Positions 53,961 to 63,745 of a DNA stretch of 64,000 nt are shown in pieces. Each line of letters begins with the position of its first letter. Within the stretch, counting starts at the first letter, position 1. The DNA comes from Pseudomonas khorasanensis (GTDB lineage: Bacteria > Pseudomonadota > Gammaproteobacteria > Pseudomonadales > Pseudomonadaceae), in contig NZ_JABWQP020000003.1 of the NCBI RefSeq assembly GCF_014268505.2, forward strand, positions 62,001-126,000. The letters are read 5' to 3'. The translations under genes and the position numbers were made by a program. The notes under the pieces were generated by a model. The model ran no database searches and had not been told where the DNA came from. It saw only the letters and a program-made list of their open reading frames with translations.

Positions 53961-54251
53961 ATGAGCGAGCCGACAGATATCGTCAACGATGACGACGAAG
54001 AAGCATTCACCGAGGCGACGCTGATCGAAGCCATCGAAAACCAGATCGAAAGCGACAACCCGCCGGCAGCCAAGGCGACGTTCAACAAGCTGACGCTGGT
54101 GGGCATGGAGCGCGAGGAGATTCTCAACCTGATGGCCCACGTTCTGGCCCATGAGATTGATGCGATGCTCGATGAAGACCGCCCGTTCGACACCCAATGG
54201 TACGAAACGGCGTTGCGCGCATTGCCAGAGCTGCCACCTGAAAAACAGTAA
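53961..54251 (+). CDS. Conserved hypothetical acidic protein (96 aa)
   Basis: A 96-residue soluble, strongly acidic protein (MSEPTDIVNDDDEEAFTEAT...) with predicted helices such as LTLVGMEREEILNLMAHVLA and a C-terminal FDTQWYETALRALPELPPEK. GAGGAG eight bases before the ATG supports translation. I recognise no domain; homologues in other Pseudomonas are expected but not checked. The neighbours (gst upstream, divergent; the TIGR02647 gene downstream) give no functional hint. Confidence 0.72.
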   Translation: MSEPTDIVNDDDEEAFTEATLIEAIENQIESDNPPAAKATFNKLTLVGMEREEILNLMAHVLAHEIDAMLDEDRPFDTQWYETALRALPELPPEKQ

Positions 54252-54263
54252 CAACATGATTTC

Positions 54264-54290
54264 TGTGGGAGCGACCTGCTCGCTCCCACA
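54264..54290. repeat. Single compact REP variant, perfect palindrome
   Basis: TGTGGGAGCGA-CCTGC-TCGCTCCCACA is a perfect 11-base stem with a 5-base loop. It looks like a fusion of the outer arms of two REP copies, and lies 12 bases after the hypothetical gene's stop. The rest of the gap to 54446 shows no gene. Confidence 0.82.
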
Positions 54291-54445
54291 ATGTTTGTTA
54301 CGTATCTATCCAGCCAACTTACTGGCCCCGACTACACTGGAATTCGCCTCAAGACAAAATCCCTGGCCTGAGCACTGGACAGGCCGCAAAAGCGGGTTCA
54401 CCTTATTGGCGTTGTCGTCCAATTCCTAGAAAGTCTGGAGTCCTT

Positions 54446-54691
54446 ATGTCGCTTAGCCCTGAGTTGGTTGCCGAACTGGAAGTCCTTGCACTCTTCCCCC
54501 TGGACAGTTCCCAGGAAGGCCTGAAAATTCATCAGACCGCTGCCCCGAAACACATTGCCGCCGCCCAACGCCTCTTTGAAAAAGAACTTACCGACCAGCC
54601 GGATGGCGGTTATCTGACCAGTCTGGGACGCGATGCCGCGCAAAATGTGCAGACCGTGCTGACGATTCTGAAAGAGCAAGAAACCGCCTGA
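54446..54691 (+). CDS. TIGR02647 family protein
   Basis: An 81-residue cytosolic protein (MSLSPELVAELEVLALFPLD) with HQTAAPKHIAAAQRLFEKEL and DGGYLTSLGRDAAQNVQTVL. It matches the TIGR02647 family, found in Pseudomonas and relatives and sometimes labelled DNA-binding, with no experimental role known to me. GGAGT stands before the ATG. It is monocistronic, 182 bases before cyaA. Confidence 0.82.
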   Translation: MSLSPELVAELEVLALFPLDSSQEGLKIHQTAAPKHIAAAQRLFEKELTDQPDGGYLTSLGRDAAQNVQTVLTILKEQETA

Positions 54692-54873
54692 TCCTCCCTG
54701 ACTTTGCCCACGGGAACTCCTGCCACGGGATTTCCGCGGGCCCACCCGGCCACTCCCGATGGAAATCTGACGTCAGAGCACAAATTCAGCTTAAACGTCC
54801 TGCAGCGCAGAGGCTAAACTGCCGCCATTCCCAGACCCTCTACGTCCGAGCCTGCAAGCCGGTTTGAGCTGAC

Positions 54874-57717
54874 ATGACGCGCACCCACGAAATCCGCCCC
54901 GACCTGGACGAAGGAATCGACCGCAAGGTACTCAGCCAACTGCGCGCACGGTTTCTCAAACTCAATGAAGGTCGCCTGAGCCGAGCGCTCGAAGGTTTAT
55001 CGACGCGCCAGCAAAGTGTGCTGACCCTGCTGCCGCTGTTCTTTCACGTCAATCATCCCTTGCTGCCCGGTTATGTCTCGGGCAGTACACCGGCCGGCCT
55101 GTCGAATTACGAACCGGACGCCGAAACTCTGGCCGAAGCGCAACGCCTGACCCGTTCGTTTGCCTACAAGCCACGCCATGGCAGCAACCCGCCGCGACCG
55201 ATTCATGGCCTGTTTCTGATGGGCAGCCTCGGCACGCTGGCGCAGGCCGACCAGAGCGACATGGACGTGTGGGTCTGCCATGCGCCTGACCTGAGTGAAA
55301 GCGAACTCGCCGAGTTGAGCAAAAAGTGCCAGTTGCTGGAAACCTGGGCCGCAACTCAGGGCGCAGAAGCGCATTTCTTCTTGATCGACCCGGTGCGCTT
55401 CGTCAAAGGCGAACGGGATTCCCAGCTCAGTTCGGAGAACTGCGGCAGCACCCAGCACTATCTGCTGCTCGACGAGTTTTACCGCACAGCGATCTGGCTG
55501 GCCGGGCGCACGCCGATCTGGTGGCTGGTGCCGGTTTATGAAGAAACGGCCTACGACGCTTACACCCATACCCTGCTGTCCAAACGCTTTATACGCGCCG
55601 ACGAAACCCTCGACCTCGGACACATGGCGACGATTCCGCCAGGTGAGTTCATCGGTGCCGGGTTGTGGCAGTTGTTCAAAGGTATTGAGTCGCCGTACAA
55701 ATCAGTGCTCAAACTGCTGCTGACCGAGGTTTACGCCAGCGAACACCCCCACGTGCAGTGCCTGAGCCTGCGTTTCAAAAAAGCCGTGTTCGCCAATCAG
55801 CTCGATCTCGATGAGCTGGACCCGTACATGGTCGTGTACCGGCGCATCGAGGAATACCTCATCGCCCGCAACGAGCCGGAACGCCTGGAACTGGTGCGCC
55901 GCTCGCTGTACCTCAAGGTCAACCGCAAGCTCACCGGCACCAGCCGTGCCCAGAGCTGGCAGCGCTCGCTGCTGGAGCGTCTGGCCAATGAGTGGCAGTG
56001 GGACCAGCGGCAACTGGCGCTGCTCGACAGTCGGAGCCAGTGGAAAGTCCGTCAGGTCAGCGCCGAGCGTCGCGCGCTGGTCAATGAACTCAACTACAGC
56101 TATCGCTTCCTGACCCAGTTTGCCCGCAGTGAACAGACCGTCAGCCTGATCAACAAGCGCGACCTCAATGTCCTTGGTCGTCGTCTGTACGCAGCTTTCG
56201 AGCGCAAGGCCGACAAGGTCGAGTTCATCAACCCCGGCATCGCCCCGGACCTGGCCGAAGACACGCTGACGCTGGTGCAGTCGCCGAACAAAAAAGAGCC
56301 GGGGCAGACCCATTGGGGGCTGTACAACGGGAGCCTCACGGCGCTGGAGTGGGAGCATTTTGCGCCGATCAAGCGCAGCCGCGAATTGCTCGAACTGCTG
56401 ACCTGGTGCCACCGCAACGGCGTGATCGACAGCAGCACTCGCCTGGCGCTGCACCCCGGCACCAGCGACCTGAGCGAGTTCGAGTTGTTCAACCTGCTTG
56501 GCAGCCTGCAGCAATGCATCGCCCTGCCTTTGCCTACCGTTGCCGAAGAGCCGTTGCTGCGCGCCGCTGTGCCAACCGAAGTACTGTTGCTGGTGAACGT
56601 CGGCGTTGACCCGCTCAAGCATCACCGCGACCTGAACATTCTGATGACCACCGAACGTACCGACTCATTGAGTTACGCCGGGGTACGCGAAAACCTCGTC
56701 CTCACCCTCGATCAGGTCACGCTCAACAGCTGGAACGAAGTGTTGGTCAATCGTTTCGACGGTCCGCACGCGCTGCTCGACTGCCTGCGCGACTACCTCA
56801 ACAACCTGCCACGCGGGTCTGTGCAGCCATCGTTGAAAGTGCGCTGTTTCTGCCACAACCGGGCGCAATTCATTGCCCGCCGCGTCGAAGAAATCGTCGA
56901 CACCGCGCAGACCCTGCTCCTGAGTGACTTGAATCATCGCTACCTGATTCAGGTACAGCAGCACTATCACGTGCTGGAGTTGGTGCCGGGTCAGGTCAAT
57001 CACGTCGCCCTCGCCACGTTGCCGGCACTGCTCGATTACCTCGGCGAAGAGCAACCGCGCTACAGCCCGCTGCACCTCGACCCGATGGCACTTGAAGACC
57101 ACGACCTGGCGCTGATCCTGCCGATGGGCCAGCCGGAATGCATTCAGGTGTTCTATCGCATCAGCGAAGAGCAGGCCGAGCTGTACGTGCTGGATGAGTT
57201 CAATGCCTTGTGGCAGCAGCAATTGCCGTATCACGACGAGCAAAGTCTGCTGGTGCCGTTGCAACGTTTTCTGCAATCGATCCAGTACCGGCGTGAAGCG
57301 CTGCAGCCGATGGACGGCGGCCCTGCTGGCGGTCTTGAAACGTTGTATTACCAGCTGTTGCCGTCCGGCCCGGGGCGCTCACGCAGAGTCGAAACCCGAT
57401 CGGCACCGCAGACACCGGCCAACAAGCCGTTCTACGACGTGCAGGCGATCATCGGCAAAGCCGCGCACGGCGAAGTGCAGGTCACCCTGTATTGCAATCA
57501 GCGGGAATTCAGCGAGCTGGAGCATGGCGACCAACTGTTCAGCGTGGTCGCCCGGGAAATCGTCAAGCAGCGCCGCGAGACCGAGCGCTATCGCTGCTAC
57601 ATCACCGATCTCGACCTGTCAGGCCTGCTCGGCGACGGCCACAGCTCAAGCAATTTGTATCTGCGCTACAAGGCGGACCTGGAGCGCTCGTTGAATGAAG
57701 CGCTCGAACAGGTTTGA
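54874..57717 (+). CDS. cyaA: Class I adenylate cyclase
   Basis: Cytosolic enzyme making cAMP from ATP, in Pseudomonas feeding Vfr/CRP-type regulation. The 947-residue protein has the N-terminal catalytic domain with the nucleotidyltransferase-type motif FLMGSLGTLAQADQSDMDVW (about 114-133). Also seen are family stretches such as FFLIDPVRFVKGERDSQLSS and GSTQHYLLLDEFYRTAIWLA. The C-terminal half is regulatory. Length exceeds E. coli CyaA (848) by about 100 residues, spread through the C-terminal half. It converges on rnk with only nine bases between stops and no terminator in the gap. The upstream gap (54692-54873) shows no clear CRP site. Confidence 0.94.
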   Translation: MTRTHEIRPDLDEGIDRKVLSQLRARFLKLNEGRLSRALEGLSTRQQSVLTLLPLFFHVNHPLLPGYVSGSTPAGLSNYEPDAETLAEAQRLTRSFAYKPRHGSNPPRPIHGLFLMGSLGTLAQADQSDMDVWVCHAPDLSESELAELSKKCQLLETWAATQGAEAHFFLIDPVRFVKGERDSQLSSENCGSTQHYLLLDEFYRTAIWLAGRTPIWWLVPVYEETAYDAYTHTLLSKRFIRADETLDLGHMATIPPGEFIGAGLWQLFKGIESPYKSVLKLLLTEVYASEHPHVQCLSLRFKKAVFANQLDLDELDPYMVVYRRIEEYLIARNEPERLELVRRSLYLKVNRKLTGTSRAQSWQRSLLERLANEWQWDQRQLALLDSRSQWKVRQVSAERRALVNELNYSYRFLTQFARSEQTVSLINKRDLNVLGRRLYAAFERKADKVEFINPGIAPDLAEDTLTLVQSPNKKEPGQTHWGLYNGSLTALEWEHFAPIKRSRELLELLTWCHRNGVIDSSTRLALHPGTSDLSEFELFNLLGSLQQCIALPLPTVAEEPLLRAAVPTEVLLLVNVGVDPLKHHRDLNILMTTERTDSLSYAGVRENLVLTLDQVTLNSWNEVLVNRFDGPHALLDCLRDYLNNLPRGSVQPSLKVRCFCHNRAQFIARRVEEIVDTAQTLLLSDLNHRYLIQVQQHYHVLELVPGQVNHVALATLPALLDYLGEEQPRYSPLHLDPMALEDHDLALILPMGQPECIQVFYRISEEQAELYVLDEFNALWQQQLPYHDEQSLLVPLQRFLQSIQYRREALQPMDGGPAGGLETLYYQLLPSGPGRSRRVETRSAPQTPANKPFYDVQAIIGKAAHGEVQVTLYCNQREFSELEHGDQLFSVVAREIVKQRRETERYRCYITDLDLSGLLGDGHSSSNLYLRYKADLERSLNEALEQV

Positions 57718-57726
57718 GGCGAGGGT

Positions 57727-58146
57727 TTACTCGGGAAACGCGCCGCCGTTGACCGGCTGCGATTCCACTTCCAGCAAGGTCAGCTTCAGCGACTTGCCGC
57801 CCGGAGCTGGCCAGTCGATGTGCTGACCGACCTTCAGGCCCAGCAGCGCACTGCCTACCGGCGCCAGAATGGAGATTTTGCCTTCGTCGGCATTGGCGTC
57901 TTTTGGATAAACCAGCGTCAGGTGGTAATCCTTGCCACTGCCTTCTTCGCGGCAATGCACGCGGGAATTCATCGTCACGACATCAGCAGGCACTTCATCG
58001 TGGCCGACCACGGTATCGGCGCGGTCCAGCTCGGTTTGCAGTGCAATCACGCCCGGCGCAGCCTGGTCTTTCTCGTTCAGGCTGTCGATCAGGCGTTCCA
58101 GACGTTGCACGTCCAGACGGGTAAGGGTGATGGAAGGTGCGGTCAT
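57727..58146 (-). CDS. rnk: Regulator of nucleoside diphosphate kinase Rnk (GreA/GreB family)
   Basis: A 139-residue protein of the Rnk type: a short N-terminal coiled coil (LTRLDVQRLERLIDSLNEKD) and the GreA/GreB C-terminal FKBP-like domain (KDYHLTLVYPKDANADEGKI, LAPVGSALLGLKVGQHIDWP). Rnk binds RNA polymerase through its secondary channel; in P. aeruginosa it was linked, with AlgQ, to Ndk levels and alginate. The ATG at 58146 with AAGGAG upstream was chosen over a longer frame. Both algQ and rnk lie in this window, about 13 kb apart. Confidence 0.93.
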   Translation of the reverse strand: MTAPSITLTRLDVQRLERLIDSLNEKDQAAPGVIALQTELDRADTVVGHDEVPADVVTMNSRVHCREEGSGKDYHLTLVYPKDANADEGKISILAPVGSALLGLKVGQHIDWPAPGGKSLKLTLLEVESQPVNGGAFPE

Positions 58147-58183
58147 GATCCAGGCAGACTCCTTTCTTCTGCACAAAAAAAGC

Positions 58184-58213
58184 AAAACCCCGCCAAAAAA
58201 GACGGGGTTTTCA
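58184..58213 (-). terminator. Terminator of the cyaY-DUF1289 unit
   Basis: On the minus strand AAAACCCCGTC-tttttt-GGCGGGGTTTT is followed by GCTTTTTT. It separates the cyaY-DUF1289 pair from rnk on the same strand. Confidence 0.82.
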
Positions 58214-58272
58214 CCGTGCCTCGGTGGTTTGAGGCGTCTGCGGACACTATCACAGCTCAAAAAATATACAAG

Positions 58273-58497
58273 TCACGCCCCGTTGGACTGCTTGCGCTGT
58301 GACGCCTGGGAGACGATCACGCGACGCCGCTCATCGTCTGCCGAGCGCCATTCGCGGATATCTTCCACATGCCGGAAGCAGCCCAGGCAAACCTTCTGTT
58401 CATCCAGCCGGCAAACGCCGCTGCAAGGCGAAGGCACCGCCGGGCTGACATTGCTGTAAAGCGGCTTCGGCGGACGGATTGGCGCGGTGTCGGTCAC
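58273..58497 (-). CDS. DUF1289 domain protein (cysteine-rich)
   Basis: A 74-residue protein with the DUF1289 signature VPSPCSGVCRLDEQKVCLGC followed by FRHVEDIREWRSADDERRRV. Its four cysteines (CxxxC...CxxC) could bind a metal or cluster. The frame starts at GTG 58497, four bases after the cyaY stop; longer upstream starts would overlap cyaY without reason. Transcription with cyaY, a frataxin, makes an iron-sulfur connection conceivable, but that is inference. Function of the family is unknown to me. Confidence 0.85.
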   Translation of the reverse strand: MTDTAPIRPPKPLYSNVSPAVPSPCSGVCRLDEQKVCLGCFRHVEDIREWRSADDERRRVIVSQASQRKQSNGA

Positions 58498-58501
58498 GAA
58501 A

Positions 58502-58834
58502 TCACAGACCTTCGAAATCGAATTCGGCACCGGCCTGTTGCTTGACGATGCGCTCGAGCATTTCGCCCAGTTGTTCTTCGCTTTTGTCACACATCCAGCG
58601 CTCGCTCTCTTCGTCGTAGTCGAAGTGGAAACCACCGGACACGGCCGCCAGCCACAGCTGACGCAGAGGTTCCTGGCGGCTGAAAATCAATTGGCTGCCG
58701 TTTTCGAATTTGACGGTCAGCACGCCGGCCGAGCTTTCCAGATCGATGTCCAGTTCGCTTTCGTCAAAAATGTCTTCCAGCGATTGCTGGGTGGCGTCGA
58801 CCAGGTCGTGGAAACGGGCTTCGGTCAAACTCAT
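58502..58834 (-). CDS. cyaY: Iron-sulfur cluster assembly protein CyaY (frataxin)
   Basis: A 110-residue cytosolic frataxin homologue that binds iron and tunes cysteine desulfurase IscS. The acidic N-terminal helix (MSLTEARFHDLVDATQQSLE DIFDESELDID) supplies the iron-binding face. The beta-sheet part has GVLTVKFENGSQLIFSRQEP and LRQLWLAAVSGGFHFDYDEE with the invariant tryptophan. GAGGTTG precedes the ATG at 58834; the 29 codons further upstream in frame are rejected. It is divergent from lptM-lysA, as in E. coli, where cyaY is also next to yifL and dapF. Confidence 0.93.
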   Translation of the reverse strand: MSLTEARFHDLVDATQQSLEDIFDESELDIDLESSAGVLTVKFENGSQLIFSRQEPLRQLWLAAVSGGFHFDYDEESERWMCDKSEEQLGEMLERIVKQQAGAEFDFEGL

Positions 58835-59032
58835 TGCGGCAACCTCAAAAAAATGTCTGATCAGGCTCAAGCAGCCGAAAGATACGGACGCTGCCGGCCG
58901 ATTGCAAAGGAATACGACCAAGCACCCGCAGCGCCATTACAAACACCGCCGGACGGGAACCCCCTCGCATAGGCAAGCTGCCGGGTGGCCGGTATACTCC
59001 GGCGCAATTAACGCATTTTCAAGGATTTCGCC

Positions 59033-59203
59033 ATGAAGCGCCTGATCTCTTCCCTTGCTGCGCTCGTCGCGGTTGCCTGCCTGGTGTCGGCCTGTGGTCA
59101 AAAAGGCCCGTTGTACCTGCCCGACGACGACCAGGACCCGGCCGAACAAGCACAGTCTTCGCAAAAGCAACCGTCCAAAGCACACAAGCACGACGTTTAC
59201 TAA
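59033..59203 (+). CDS. lptM: LptM/YifL-type small lipoprotein (LppL)
   Basis: A 56-residue outer-membrane lipoprotein. The signal [20 protein letters not shown] ends in the lipobox VSAC (C21), followed by the family core [13 protein letters not shown] short glutamine/lysine/histidine-rich tail follows. LptM in E. coli assists oxidative maturation of the LPS translocon LptD. AAGGA precedes the ATG, and a TATACT at 58993-58998 may be the -10 box of its promoter. It is the first gene of lptM-lysA-dapF-DUF484-xerC-HAD, with nine bases to lysA. Confidence 0.93.
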   Translation: MKRLISSLAALVAVACLVSACGQKGPLYLPDDDQDPAEQAQSSQKQPSKAHKHDVY

Positions 59204-59212
59204 GGGATCGCC

Positions 59213-60460
59213 ATGGACGCTTTTAACTACCGTGGCGGGGAACTGTTCGCGGAAGGTGTGGCGCTGTCCGCCATCGCCGACCGCTTCGGCACGCCCACCT
59301 ATGTCTATTCGCGCGCGCACATCGAAGCTCAGTATCTGGCCTTCGCCGATGCGCTGGCGGGCATGTCGCACCTGGTCTGCTTTGCCGTCAAAGCCAACTC
59401 CAACCTCGGTGTTCTGAATGTCCTGGCCCGTCTAGGCGCCGGTTTCGACATCGTTTCCCGTGGCGAACTGGAACGCGTACTTGCCGCCGGCGGCAGCGCC
59501 GACAAAATCGTATTCTCCGGTGTTGGCAAGACCCGAGACGACATGCGCCGGGCGCTGGAAGTCGGGGTGCACTGCTTTAACGTCGAGTCCACCGACGAGC
59601 TTGAGCGTCTGCAACTCGTCGCTGCCGAACTGGGCGTTCGCGCGCCGGTGTCGCTGCGCGTCAACCCGGACGTCGATGCCGGTACCCACCCTTACATTTC
59701 CACCGGTCTTAAAGAAAACAAGTTCGGCATCGCCATTGCCGACGCCGAAGACGTGTACGTGCGTGCCGCGCATTTGCCGAACCTGGAAGTGATCGGTGTC
59801 GACTGCCACATCGGTTCGCAACTGACCACCCTGCCGCCGTTCATCGATGCACTGGATCGTTTGCTCGATCTGGTCGACCGCCTCGGCGATTGCGGCATTC
59901 ATCTGCGCCACATTGATCTGGGTGGCGGTTTGGGCGTGCGCTATCGCGATGAAGAGCCGCCATTGGCTGCCGACTACATCAAAGCCGTGCGCGAGCGTCT
60001 GAGCGGGCGTGATCTGGCGCTCGTGTTCGAGCCGGGCCGCTTCATCGTCGCCAACGGTGGCGTGTTGCTGACGCAGGTCGAGTACCTCAAGCACACCGAA
60101 CACAAGGACTTCGCCATCGTCGATGCGGCGATGAACGACCTGATCCGGCCAGCGCTGTATCAGGCGTGGATGGACGTCACAGCGGTCAAGCCGCGTGACA
60201 CCGCTGCGCGCAAATACGACATCGTCGGCCCAATCTGCGAAACCGGCGATTTCCTTGCCAAGGACCGCGAACTGGCCCTGGCTGAAGGCGATCTGCTGGC
60301 CGTGCATTCGGCAGGCGCCTATGGGTTTGTGATGGCTTCCAACTACAACACCCGTGGCCGTGCTGCCGAAGTACTGGTAGATGGCGATCAAGCATTTGAA
60401 GTGCGTCGCCGCGAAACCGTGGCCGAGCTGTTTGCCGGCGAAAGCCTGCTGCCGGAGTAA
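59213..60460 (+). CDS. lysA: Diaminopimelate decarboxylase
   Basis: PLP enzyme of the alanine racemase fold that converts meso-diaminopimelate to lysine. The 415-residue protein has the PLP lysine K60 in LVCFAVKANSNLGVLNV, the glycine-rich phosphate loop HIDLGGGLGVRY, CHIGSQ, and the second-subunit active-site cysteine in GPICETGDFLAKDR. Length is normal. AAGGGA lies before the ATG. It is nine bases after lptM and three before dapF, so it shares their transcript; lysA and dapF use the same metabolite, meso-DAP. Confidence 0.97.
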   Translation: MDAFNYRGGELFAEGVALSAIADRFGTPTYVYSRAHIEAQYLAFADALAGMSHLVCFAVKANSNLGVLNVLARLGAGFDIVSRGELERVLAAGGSADKIVFSGVGKTRDDMRRALEVGVHCFNVESTDELERLQLVAAELGVRAPVSLRVNPDVDAGTHPYISTGLKENKFGIAIADAEDVYVRAAHLPNLEVIGVDCHIGSQLTTLPPFIDALDRLLDLVDRLGDCGIHLRHIDLGGGLGVRYRDEEPPLAADYIKAVRERLSGRDLALVFEPGRFIVANGGVLLTQVEYLKHTEHKDFAIVDAAMNDLIRPALYQAWMDVTAVKPRDTAARKYDIVGPICETGDFLAKDRELALAEGDLLAVHSAGAYGFVMASNYNTRGRAAEVLVDGDQAFEVRRRETVAELFAGESLLPE

Positions 60461-60463
60461 CCC

Positions 60464-61294
60464 ATGCTGCTGCGTTTTACCAAAATGCACGGCCTGGGCA
60501 ATGACTTCATGGTTCTCGACCTGGTCAGCCAGCACGCGCACATTCAACCCAAACACGCCAAGCAATGGGGTGATCGCCATACCGGTATCGGTTTCGACCA
60601 GTTGCTGATCGTCGAGGCGCCAAGCAACCCGGACGTGGATTTCCGCTACCGCATCTTCAACTCCGATGGTTCGGAAGTGGAACAGTGCGGCAATGGCGCA
60701 CGCTGCTTCGCCCGCTTCGTGCTCGACAAGCGTCTTACCGCCAAGCGCCAGATCCGCGTCGAAACCAAGGGCGGCATCATCGAGCTGGACGTGCGTAACG
60801 ACGGCCAGATCGGCGTGAACATGGGCGCACCGCGCCTGGTGCCTGTGGACATTCCGTTCGAAGCGCCAGCCCAGGCCAACAGCTATAAGCTTGAAGTCGA
60901 TGGCATCACGGTCGACCTGGCCGCCGTGTCAATGGGCAATCCCCATGCAGTGATTCGCGTGGAGGACATCAACAGTGCGCCCGTGCATGAACTGGGGCCG
61001 AAGATCGAGCACCATCCGCGCTTCCCGGCACGGGTCAATGTCGGCTTCCTTCAAGTCATCGACCGCCACCGTGCGCAATTGCGCGTCTGGGAACGCGGGG
61101 CCGGGGAAACCCAGGCCTGCGGTACCGGCGCCTGTGCGGCGGCGGTTGCGGCCATCAGTCAGGGGTGGATGGATTCGCCGCTGTTGATCGACCTGCCCGG
61201 CGGGCGTCTGTCCATCGAGTGGGCAGGCCCTGGCCAACCGGTGTTGATGACCGGTCCGGCAGTGCGTGTATACGAAGGACAAGTACGTCTTTGA
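60464..61294 (+). CDS. dapF: Diaminopimelate epimerase
   Basis: Cofactor-free epimerase converting LL- to meso-diaminopimelate for lysine and peptidoglycan. The 276-residue protein has both catalytic cysteines, C75 in [16 protein letters not shown] and C219 in [17 protein letters not shown]. The start [20 protein letters not shown] is typical. It begins three bases after lysA, with GGAG supplied from the end of lysA. Downstream DUF484, xerC and HAD genes are in the same order as E. coli dapF-yigA-xerC-yigB. Confidence 0.97.
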   Translation: MLLRFTKMHGLGNDFMVLDLVSQHAHIQPKHAKQWGDRHTGIGFDQLLIVEAPSNPDVDFRYRIFNSDGSEVEQCGNGARCFARFVLDKRLTAKRQIRVETKGGIIELDVRNDGQIGVNMGAPRLVPVDIPFEAPAQANSYKLEVDGITVDLAAVSMGNPHAVIRVEDINSAPVHELGPKIEHHPRFPARVNVGFLQVIDRHRAQLRVWERGAGETQACGTGACAAAVAAISQGWMDSPLLIDLPGGRLSIEWAGPGQPVLMTGPAVRVYEGQVRL

Positions 61295-61307
61295 GCGAGC
61301 AGAAATC

Positions 61308-62033
61308 ATGACCGACAAGCCTCAGGTACCCGCCCGACCGTCCGACGAATCAGCGCCCGAAAGCCTTGAGGCGGCGGCGGTAGCCGCCTACCTGGAAGCT
61401 CATCCGGATTTCTTCGTCGAGCACGAAGAACTGCTGCCGGCGATGCGTATTCCGCACCAGCGCGGTGACACTGTCTCGCTGGTCGAGCGCCAGATGACGA
61501 TACTGCGCGAGCGCAACATCGAGATGCGCCATCGGCTTTCGCATTTGATGGACGTGGCCCGTGACAACGATCGCCTGTTCGAAAAGACTCGCCGCCTGAT
61601 CCTCGCCCTGATGGATGCATCGAGTCTGGAAGACGTGGTGATCGGCGTCGAAGACAGCCTGCGCCAGGATTTCCAGGTGCCCTTCGTCAGCCTGATTCTG
61701 CTCGGCGACAACCCGGCACCGGTCGGCCGCTGGGTGACCCACGCCGACGCGCAAACCGCCATTGGCGGTCTGCTTACCGAAGGCAAAAGCGTCAGTGGCA
61801 GCTTGCGCGAACACGAACTGGACTTCCTGTTCGGCGAAGAACAGCGCAAGCAGATTGGCTCCACGGCCGTCGTCGCGATCAGCCATCAAGGCATTCACGG
61901 CATTCTGGCCATCGCCAGCCGTGATCCGCAGCACTACAAGAGTTCGGTCGGCACGCTGTTCCTCAGCTATATCGCCGAAGTCATGGGCCGCGTGCTGCCA
62001 CGGGTCAACAACCCCCTGCGCTCGGTACGCTGA
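61308..62033 (+). CDS. yigA: DUF484 family protein (YigA)
   Basis: A 241-residue soluble protein. The N-terminal helical part ([40 protein letters not shown]) and a coiled coil precede a GAF-like domain (about 100-230) with [40 protein letters not shown] and [18 protein letters not shown]. This matches the DUF484 family. Its start overlaps no gene but lies 13 bases after dapF; two bases separate it from xerC. The tight, conserved linkage to xerC suggests a shared job in chromosome-dimer resolution or cell division, which remains inference. Confidence 0.9.
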   Translation: MTDKPQVPARPSDESAPESLEAAAVAAYLEAHPDFFVEHEELLPAMRIPHQRGDTVSLVERQMTILRERNIEMRHRLSHLMDVARDNDRLFEKTRRLILALMDASSLEDVVIGVEDSLRQDFQVPFVSLILLGDNPAPVGRWVTHADAQTAIGGLLTEGKSVSGSLREHELDFLFGEEQRKQIGSTAVVAISHQGIHGILAIASRDPQHYKSSVGTLFLSYIAEVMGRVLPRVNNPLRSVR

Positions 62034-62035
62034 AC

Positions 62036-62935
62036 ATGGAACGGCAACTGGACGCTTACTGCGAACATCTGCGCAGTGAGCGACAGGTGTCGCCGCACAC
62101 GCTGTCGGCTTATCGCCGCGACCTCGATAAGGTGCTCGGCTGGTGCATCAAGCAGAACATCGGCAGCTGGGCCGCGCTGGACATCCAGCGTCTGCGCAGC
62201 CTGGTCGCCCGTCTGCATGCGCAAGGCCAGTCCTCGCGCAGCCTCGCCCGCCTGCTGTCGGCGGTACGCGGCCTCTATCATTATCTGAACCGTGAAGGCC
62301 TGTGCGACCACGACCCGGCCACCGGCCTGGCACCGCCAAAAGGTGAACGCCGCCTGCCGAAAACCCTCGACACCGACCGCGCCCTGCAACTGCTGGAAGG
62401 CGCGGTGGAGGATGACTTTCTCGCCCGACGCGATCAGGCGATTCTCGAGCTGTTCTATTCTTCCGGCCTGCGCCTGTCTGAGCTGACCGGGCTTAATCTT
62501 GATCAGCTTGATCTCGCCGACGGCATGGTTCAGGTGCTCGGCAAGGGCAGCAAGACCCGGCTGCTCCCGGTGGGCAAGAAAGCTCGCGAGGCGTTGGAGC
62601 AATGGCTGCCGCTGCGGGTCATGACCAATCCGGCGGACGACGCCGTGTTCGTCAGCCAGCAAGGCCGGCGCCTAGGTCCACGGTCGATTCAGGTGCGGGT
62701 CAAACTGGCCGGCGAGCGCGAATTGGGGCAGAACCTGCATCCGCACATGCTCAGGCATTCCTTCGCCAGCCACTTGCTGGAGTCCTCGCAGGACCTGCGC
62801 GCGGTACAGGAACTGCTCGGCCACTCGGACATCAAAACCACGCAGATCTACACCCACCTGGACTTCCAGCATCTGGCGGCGGTCTACGACAGCGCCCACC
62901 CACGGGCCAAACGCATGAAAGGCGATGATTCATGA
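62036..62935 (+). CDS. xerC: Site-specific tyrosine recombinase XerC
   Basis: Recombinase acting with XerD at dif to resolve chromosome dimers. The 299-residue protein has a SAM-like N-terminal domain ([20 protein letters not shown]) and the catalytic domain. The full active site is present: R146 ([10 protein letters not shown]), K170 (VLGKGSKTR), H237 and R240 ([13 protein letters not shown]), H263 ([13 protein letters not shown]) and nucleophile Y272. It starts two bases after DUF484 and overlaps the HAD gene by four bases (ATGA). No dif site was recognised in the window. Confidence 0.96.
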   Translation: MERQLDAYCEHLRSERQVSPHTLSAYRRDLDKVLGWCIKQNIGSWAALDIQRLRSLVARLHAQGQSSRSLARLLSAVRGLYHYLNREGLCDHDPATGLAPPKGERRLPKTLDTDRALQLLEGAVEDDFLARRDQAILELFYSSGLRLSELTGLNLDQLDLADGMVQVLGKGSKTRLLPVGKKAREALEQWLPLRVMTNPADDAVFVSQQGRRLGPRSIQVRVKLAGERELGQNLHPHMLRHSFASHLLESSQDLRAVQELLGHSDIKTTQIYTHLDFQHLAAVYDSAHPRAKRMKGDDS

Positions 62936-63630
62936 GCATTCAGCTGGTCACCTTCGATCTTGATGACACCCTGTGGGATACCGCGCCCGTGATTGCCAGC
63001 GCCGAAACCGTATTGCGCGAATGGCTGAGCGAACATGCGCCGAATCTTGGCGCGGTGCCGGTCGAGCATTTGTGGGCGATTCGCGAACGCGTGCTCGCCA
63101 GCGAGCCGGGGCTCAAACACCGCATCAGCGCATTGCGTCGGCGCGTGCTGTTGCACGCGCTGGAAGAGTCCGGGTATGCCCACGGCGAGGCGTCGACGCT
63201 GGCCGACAAGGCTTTCGACGTGTTCTTGCATGCGCGTCATCAAATCGAGGTCTTCCCGGAAGTCGAGCCGCTGCTGGAGCTGCTCGCCAATGATTACGCA
63301 CTAGGGGTGGTCACCAACGGCAACGCCGATGTAAGCCGGTTGGGGCTGGCGGATTACTTCAAGTTTGCGCTGTGTGCAGAAGACATCGGCATCGCCAAAC
63401 CGGATGCGCGCCTGTTTCACGAGGCATTGCAGCGAGGCGGCGTAAGCGCGGAAGCGGCGGTGCATATCGGCGATCATCCCGGCGATGACATTGCCGGTGC
63501 GCAGCAGGCTGGTTTGCGAGCGGTGTGGTTCAATCCGGCAGGCAAGGTCTGGGAAGCCGAGCGCTTGCCGGATGCCGAGATTCGCAGCCTGACTGAATTG
63601 CCAGCGGTGTTGGCACGCTGGAATGCCTGA
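62932..63630 (+). CDS. yigB: HAD-superfamily phosphatase (YigB type)
   Basis: A 232-residue cytosolic HAD hydrolase. Motif I is [14 protein letters not shown] (nucleophile D9, acid D11), motif II is GVVTNGN, motif III the lysine in [14 protein letters not shown], and motif [19 protein letters not shown]. In E. coli the gene at this place, yigB, encodes a phosphatase acting in riboflavin synthesis and on FMN; the conserved order supports the same family. It overlaps xerC by four bases and ends before a REP pair and terminator. Confidence 0.9.
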   Translation: MSIQLVTFDLDDTLWDTAPVIASAETVLREWLSEHAPNLGAVPVEHLWAIRERVLASEPGLKHRISALRRRVLLHALEESGYAHGEASTLADKAFDVFLHARHQIEVFPEVEPLLELLANDYALGVVTNGNADVSRLGLADYFKFALCAEDIGIAKPDARLFHEALQRGGVSAEAAVHIGDHPGDDIAGAQQAGLRAVWFNPAGKVWEAERLPDAEIRSLTELPAVLARWNA

Positions 63631-63642
63631 TATTTAAACCCC

Positions 63643-63731
63643 TGTGGGAGCGAGCCTGCTCGCGAAGGCGTCCGGCCTGTCAACTTCTTGGTTGAATGAA
63701 GACCGTTTTCGCGAGCAGGCTCGCTCCCACA
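63643..63731. repeat. REP pair downstream of the HAD gene
   Basis: TGTGGGAGCGAGCCTGCTCG at 63643-63662 (plus CGAA) faces its exact complement at 63708-63731, with a 41-base spacer. It lies between convergent operons. Confidence 0.9.
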
Positions 63732-63745
63732 TTTGCCTCAGGCAT

